Shown one piece after another: positions 60,317 to 64,000 of a stretch of DNA of 64,000 nt; position 1 is the first letter of the stretch; every line of letters begins with the position of its first letter. The translations under genes and the position numbers were made by a program. The notes below the pieces were generated by a model that was not told the origin of the DNA, made no database searches, and was given only the letters and a program-made list of their open reading frames with translations. The DNA is taken from assembly GCF_000711795.1 (NCBI RefSeq), contig NZ_JONH01000011.1, positions 179,218 through 243,217 of the forward strand. Reading direction: 5' to 3'. Origin of the DNA: Vibrio pacinii DSM 19139 (lineage in GTDB: Bacteria > Pseudomonadota > Gammaproteobacteria > Enterobacterales > Vibrionaceae).

Positions 60317-61592
60317 TTTGCAGCGCCTCCAGCGGACTTATTTTTGCGGCTCGGTGTGCTGGTAACCAAGCAGATATAACGCCGATGACCACCAAGCTGA
60401 CAATCACAATCGCGACAACGGCCCAAGATAACTGGGGCACAGGTCTCCCCAACTGCTCATAAAAGGCATTGTCTTCAAAGCGAATAGAGCTGATGACATG
60501 AGCCAGCGAATAAGTCACGCTCAAACCAAGCACGCCACCCATCATCATGGTGATCAGCGATTGAATCAAATAGTGTAAACGAATGGCCAAAGGTGTGGCA
60601 CCGACCGCCATGCGCACACCAATATCTTTAGCTGTTCGAGTGACCGTAGCGTACATGACGTTGGCAATCCCAACACCAGCCACGGCTAACGTTACGAAAC
60701 CGATAATTCCAAGGAAACTTTGTAGACCAATCAAAAACTGCTGCATACTTTTTTGCTTAATAAACCTATCGTCGACCTGAACAACCTGCTCGTCATTGAC
60801 ACTGGCACCATGTTTGCGAGCGATCACTTGTCGAATTGTCTTGGCTAATTTTACTCGTTCTGCCTTCGCTTGCGGCTCTACGTTGATTCCGCTGATATCA
60901 CCGTTGGTATGGAATCGTTGCCAAGTTGCTAACGGCACAAAACTTGAGTAGTTAATTTGGTCGCCTTGCTCAATTCTAGCGCTGTTCTTTTCTAACACAC
61001 CAATCACGGTGAACTCTTCTTGACCAATTCTGACCTTTTTTCCGACCGGATTAACTTGTAAGGTCACTGGCGAAAACCAATTAAGATCATCGGCAGAATT
61101 GAACAAGTCCGTCGCCAGCGAGTAGCCTAAAACTATAACTTTACGCCTCTGTTGTTGATCAAGTGGGTTTAACCATCGTCCTCCAATAAGCGGCGCTAGA
61201 TTGGTCATCTTGGAGAACTCGCTTGTCACGGCTAACGGATCTTGCCATGAAGTCCGATTGCCTAAAGTAATGGGTCCATTCCATCTCGCTGTTGGCGCAA
61301 CTCGTTTCACTTCCGGCAAGGCTTGAACCACTTCTGCATCTTCGGCTTTAAGGGTGAAAGACTTACCCCTATAAAACACGCCGTACTCAACTGTCGCCAT
61401 GCCTCCAGTCAAATAGATTAAATTGCCATTACCATTTTGTGCAATTTTCAAGACGCCAATACGAATCCCCTCACCCACCGCTAGCATAGAGGCAATACAA
61501 AACGTTGCCCACGCGACCGCGAAGATAGTCAGCCCCAGACGAAGTTTTTCTGCCATCATTTCTTGAAAGATCTGCCTCATCGGTAACTGCAT
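60309..61592 (-). CDS. MacB-like ABC transporter permease 2
   Basis: A 427-residue permease: an N-terminal membrane segment (LRLGLTIFAVAWATFCIASMLAVGEGIR), a large periplasmic MacB_PCD domain, then FtsX-type segments (ITLAVAGVGIANVMYATVTRTAKDIGVRMAVGAT; SLVVIGVISAWLPAHRAAKISPLEALQSE). The MFAVGA-type text reads RMAVGATPLAIRLHYL here. ATG 61592 has GAGGG eight bases upstream. It pairs with the permease just before it; the two halves probably form a heterodimer. Confidence 0.9.
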   Translation of the reverse strand: MQLPMRQIFQEMMAEKLRLGLTIFAVAWATFCIASMLAVGEGIRIGVLKIAQNGNGNLIYLTGGMATVEYGVFYRGKSFTLKAEDAEVVQALPEVKRVAPTARWNGPITLGNRTSWQDPLAVTSEFSKMTNLAPLIGGRWLNPLDQQQRRKVIVLGYSLATDLFNSADDLNWFSPVTLQVNPVGKKVRIGQEEFTVIGVLEKNSARIEQGDQINYSSFVPLATWQRFHTNGDISGINVEPQAKAERVKLAKTIRQVIARKHGASVNDEQVVQVDDRFIKQKSMQQFLIGLQSFLGIIGFVTLAVAGVGIANVMYATVTRTAKDIGVRMAVGATPLAIRLHYLIQSLITMMMGGVLGLSVTYSLAHVISSIRFEDNAFYEQLGRPVPQLSWAVVAIVIVSLVVIGVISAWLPAHRAAKISPLEALQSE

Positions 61593-61594
61593 GA

Positions 61595-62809
61595 CTAAGC
61601 CCTCGAGCTCAAGGCAGCCACAGGGGTAAGACGCGATGCTCTTCTTGCAGGAAAATAAGAAGCCATCAATGCCAAAATGAAGGTGACTAATAACGACCAG
61701 ACTATCGAAACTAAGGTAATAACTGGCGAACCTATCCACCTTGGTAACGTTAAGGTCGAGAGTACAAATACCCCAGCATAGGCGACTATTAAGCCCAGTA
61801 CGGAGCCGACTACTACCAAGAGCATTCCTTCTAGCACAAACTGACTGAGTATCGATTTTTGCGTTGCGCCGATGGCCAAGCGGACACCAATTTCTCGTGT
61901 GCGCTCAGTCACCGAAAGAAACATGATATTTGCAACTCCCAGCGCACCAACGGCCATGGTCATAGCACCGCTAGCTCCTAGGAAGATCTGAATACCTCGA
62001 AATATCCCAGTAATGCGCGTGGCACCTTCACTAAAGTCAGGTAGCTTGATGGCGTCTTTGTCGCTCGGATCAAAATACAGTCGCTGAGCGAAAAAATTGA
62101 TAATGTTGTGCCTAAATAACGATGGGGCGATTCCGTCAATAGGCTTGAGCAATAGCATCTGCAACTTAGCATCCCACACATCAAGATAAGTACTTTGTGG
62201 AATAAACACTTTACGACTTTCACCAAAGGAAATACTCATATCCTCGCCTTTGATGATACCAATCACGACAAAAGGAATACTATTGACCTTGATACTCTCA
62301 CCAATGCGCACGCCCCCCATTTTTGCAATTTGATCACCGAGTACCGCCACACGAGTATGATTGGCAATATCGCCAAAAGAAATATTGCGAGAACCAGTTT
62401 GCAATACACGTTGAGTTAAAGCAAAGTACCTAGGATCGATGCCGCTCACAGCATTTGTTAAGCTCTGCCCTTTAATGTTGGTGACATTTGCGTCCCACTT
62501 GGCGTAAACACCCGACGCATCACTGACAAAACCCGACTGTTTGATCATATCGATGTTGTCTAGAGAAATAGAGATCTGGCGTTTTGAGGGTAACCCATGC
62601 CATGATTTGCTGGTGCTTGATGGAAAAGCCACTTGCACATTGTTGACAAGAAAAGACAGCGACTGTGCCTGATGGCGATAAAAACCCTCTCCCAACGCGA
62701 GCAACACCACCACCGATATGATGCCCCAGGCAATGGCGATGACAGCTAACGCGCTTTTCATCCGTTGCGCGTTCAGCGTTTGCCAAATTTGCTGTAACAG
62801 ACTCGCCAT
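61595..62809 (-). CDS. MacB-like ABC transporter permease 1
   Basis: A 404-residue permease of the same family: membrane segment MKSALAVIAIAWGIISVVVLLALGEG, periplasmic MacB_PCD domain, and a C-terminal FtsX region (GALGVANIMFLSVTERTREIGVRLAIGAT; ALMASYFPARRASRLTPVAAL). Start ATG 62809 overlaps the TolC-like stop (TGATG). Its stop lies two bases before the next permease. Confidence 0.9.
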   Translation of the reverse strand: MASLLQQIWQTLNAQRMKSALAVIAIAWGIISVVVLLALGEGFYRHQAQSLSFLVNNVQVAFPSSTSKSWHGLPSKRQISISLDNIDMIKQSGFVSDASGVYAKWDANVTNIKGQSLTNAVSGIDPRYFALTQRVLQTGSRNISFGDIANHTRVAVLGDQIAKMGGVRIGESIKVNSIPFVVIGIIKGEDMSISFGESRKVFIPQSTYLDVWDAKLQMLLLKPIDGIAPSLFRHNIINFFAQRLYFDPSDKDAIKLPDFSEGATRITGIFRGIQIFLGASGAMTMAVGALGVANIMFLSVTERTREIGVRLAIGATQKSILSQFVLEGMLLVVVGSVLGLIVAYAGVFVLSTLTLPRWIGSPVITLVSIVWSLLVTFILALMASYFPARRASRLTPVAALSSRA

Positions 62810-63663
62810 CAATTAAAAGCCTGCGAGATGCGTGTCATAGCGTTGTCATCTAGCTTGCCAGCCGTCTGCAATAAGCCTATTCGCTGGCGCCAGTAATTAT
62901 AAAAATGAGTTTGCAGACTGTGCTTCGCCTCAAACAGACGATTGTGCGCACTGATAACATCTGACACTTCAAGCCTGCCCGCATCGTAGAGCTTTTCTTT
63001 GCTGCGTAGGATCTTATCTCGCAACTCAACCAACTCGCTTGCCATCAATACCTGGTTCCAGTTGATAGCGACTTGAGTAAACCGTTGGATAATGCGCTTG
63101 TGAATATCGCTCTCAACTAGGCGTATATCTTGCTTAGCACTGAGAACATTGAGCGCCGCTTCGTCAACGTTAGCACGTGTCGCGCCATTAAGATCAATCG
63201 GGACATTCAGAGTAATACCCGCACTTAATTCTCCATTGGAGTGCCAGTCACTGTTCCTGTAGTCGACATTACCTTTGATTGTCGGGTAGTAACCACCCTG
63301 AGCCGATTGTTGAGCAAACTCGCTCGCTTTGACCTTCTGCGCAGCCACCAATAACGCAGGGCTGTTGTCTTTGGCTAGTTTAAGCCATTGCTCCCGAGAC
63401 TCTACCAACATAGGCGGTTTCACCAGTGAGTCAGTACGTATTTGATCTACTTTATCGGGCATCTGATCAATCAAAGCCGCAAGTTCTGCCTTGTTTTGTT
63501 CTAAGTCAGCTTGAGCACGTAAAATATTCACCTTGTCAGAGACTTGAGTTGCACGCAGTTCCTCAACGTCAATCGATTTTACTTTGCCCGCTCGATAACG
63601 CTTCTCTATAATTTCTAACCGCTTGTTGCTCTCTTCGAGCTTACTCTTCGCTAACTGGAGGTC
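62809..63663 (-). pseudogene. TolC-like outer-membrane efflux protein, interrupted by an IS
   Basis: The C-terminal 284 residues of a TolC-family outer-membrane channel. The reading frame stays open and protein-like to 63663 (LAKSKLEESNKRLEIIEKR...RAGKVKSIDVEELRATQ...) and then enters IS DNA. Helical coiled-coil segments (QADLEQNKAELAALID; IQRFTQVAINWNQVL) fit the tunnel domain. The N-terminal half and signal peptide lie beyond the element, so the gene is presumably inactive. A GTG at 63531 is not a natural start. Confidence 0.85.
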
Positions 63664-63696
63664 TGTAGTGGCATAGTGAATTTGGTCACTTAGTTA

Positions 63697-63715
63697 GAGG
63701 TGATATCATCACCTC
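63697..63715. repeat. Hairpin before the IS transposase
   Basis: Perfect 8-bp arms GAGGTGAT (63697-63704) and ATCACCTC (63708-63715) with loop ATC, 20 bases before orfA. Such structures can limit translation from transcripts entering the IS. Confidence 0.6.
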
Positions 63716-63735
63716 ATAAGTTAACAGGTGACACT

Positions 63736-64000
63736 ATGACAAAACGCACAAGACGACTATTTAGCGCAGAATTTAAGTTAGAAGCAGCGCAGTTAGTCCT
63801 AGACCAGAACTACTCAGTGACTGAAGCAGCCCAAGCCATGAATGTGGGTAAATCCACGATGGATAAATGGGTTCGCCAACTTAGAGGAGAGCGCCAAGGG
63901 AAAACACCGAAAGCTTCTCCTATGACCCCTGAGCAAATAGAAATTCGGGAATTGAAAAAGAAGTTGGCTCGCCTTGAAGAGCATAATGAAATACTAAAAA
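63736..64000 (+). CDS. IS3-family transposase OrfA (partial)
   Basis: The first 88 residues of Orf[24 protein letters not shown] opens the helix-turn-helix, with [24 protein letters not shown] completing it. A leucine-zipper-like helix ([20 protein letters not shown]) follows and the sequence ends in an A-run, the usual region of the -1 frameshift to OrfB. ATG 63736 has AGGTG five bases upstream. OrfB is outside the window. Confidence 0.92.
   Translation, partial: MTKRTRRLFSAEFKLEAAQLVLDQNYSVTEAAQAMNVGKSTMDKWVRQLRGERQGKTPKASPMTPEQIEIRELKKKLARLEEHNEILK

Larger units (their letters stand above)
63664..64000 (+). mobile_element. IS3-family insertion sequence, left part
   Basis: The element begins at or near TGTAGTGG (63664) where the TolC-like frame breaks, and runs past the window end. 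It encodes orfA of an IS3-type transposase. The right end and target duplication are outside the window. Confidence 0.85.

Noticed and set aside
61593..61739. 49-residue N-terminal extension of the second ABC permease
   Set aside because: It lies inside the first permease gene, and ATG 61592 has GAGGG at good spacing and begins at the conserved membrane segment.

Overview
The window is chromosomal DNA from a gammaproteobacterium of the family Vibrionaceae, most probably a Vibrio. The evidence is an H-NS close to Vibrio VicH, an OmpU-type porin, FabV, a DUF2057 protein, an ectABC-ask operon, and a gene order (htpX, bio genes, purB-hflD-mnmA, gsk, hns, nhaC-type carrier, hisGDCBHAFI) that I remember as the V. 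cholerae VC11xx neighbourhood. I cannot name the species. Base composition looks mid-40s % GC by eye (not computed). I saw no tRNA, rRNA or CRISPR.

Layout. 1-4617: the end of sapA, then sapBCDF and a secreted DUF2927 protein. 4621-7390: a DUF2750 protein and manganese pyrophosphatase (-), diverging from a PF11449-type metal exporter behind a Fur-like operator. 7461-11233: ectoine operon ectABC-ask (-). 11525-12376: a TPR membrane protein (+). 12446-19869: complete histidine operon (-) with leader peptide and attenuator. 19965-21870: NhaC-family carrier (-) behind a lysine riboswitch. 22385-26674: hns (+), gsk (-, PurR-like operator in its promoter), a small protein, then mnmA-hflD (+). 26826-28196: purB with a PurR box.

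28284-34330 is the most unusual region: an eight-gene tightly coupled operon (-) encoding an NTF2-like protein, SDR, FAD oxidoreductase, DUF1365, CFA-type methyltransferase, DUF2878, chalcone-isomerase-like and DUF3833 lipoprotein. Its promoter sits between two inverted repeats built on TGTACA, resembling operators of LitR/CarH-type MerR light sensors. The likely theme is light- or singlet-oxygen-induced modification of membrane lipids.

34518-40988: htpX, a 55-residue protein, and bioDCFB (-) facing bioA (+) across a BirA-like operator. 41045-47062: DUF2057 protein and porin (-), then dinG, a TSUP carrier, priC and ybaM (+). 47113-51528: dCache chemoreceptor (-), xthA (+), fabV (-). 51710-55037: fadE and a PsrA-like regulator (-) with PsrA-, FadR- and promoter-like signals, plus an orphan plus-strand terminator that points to an unannotated small RNA. 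55150-56776: three small metabolic or hypothetical genes (+). 56850-59485: a histidine kinase and a chemoreceptor sharing an unusual cysteine-rich PAS domain (-). 59579-63663: a MacB-like ABC efflux system (-) whose TolC-like gene is cut by an IS3-family element that runs off the window end.

Nearly all genes belong to known families. The candidates for something less described are the 28-34 kb lipid operon and its operators, the Cys-PAS sensory pair, and the PsrA/FadR/orphan-RNA region next to fadE.
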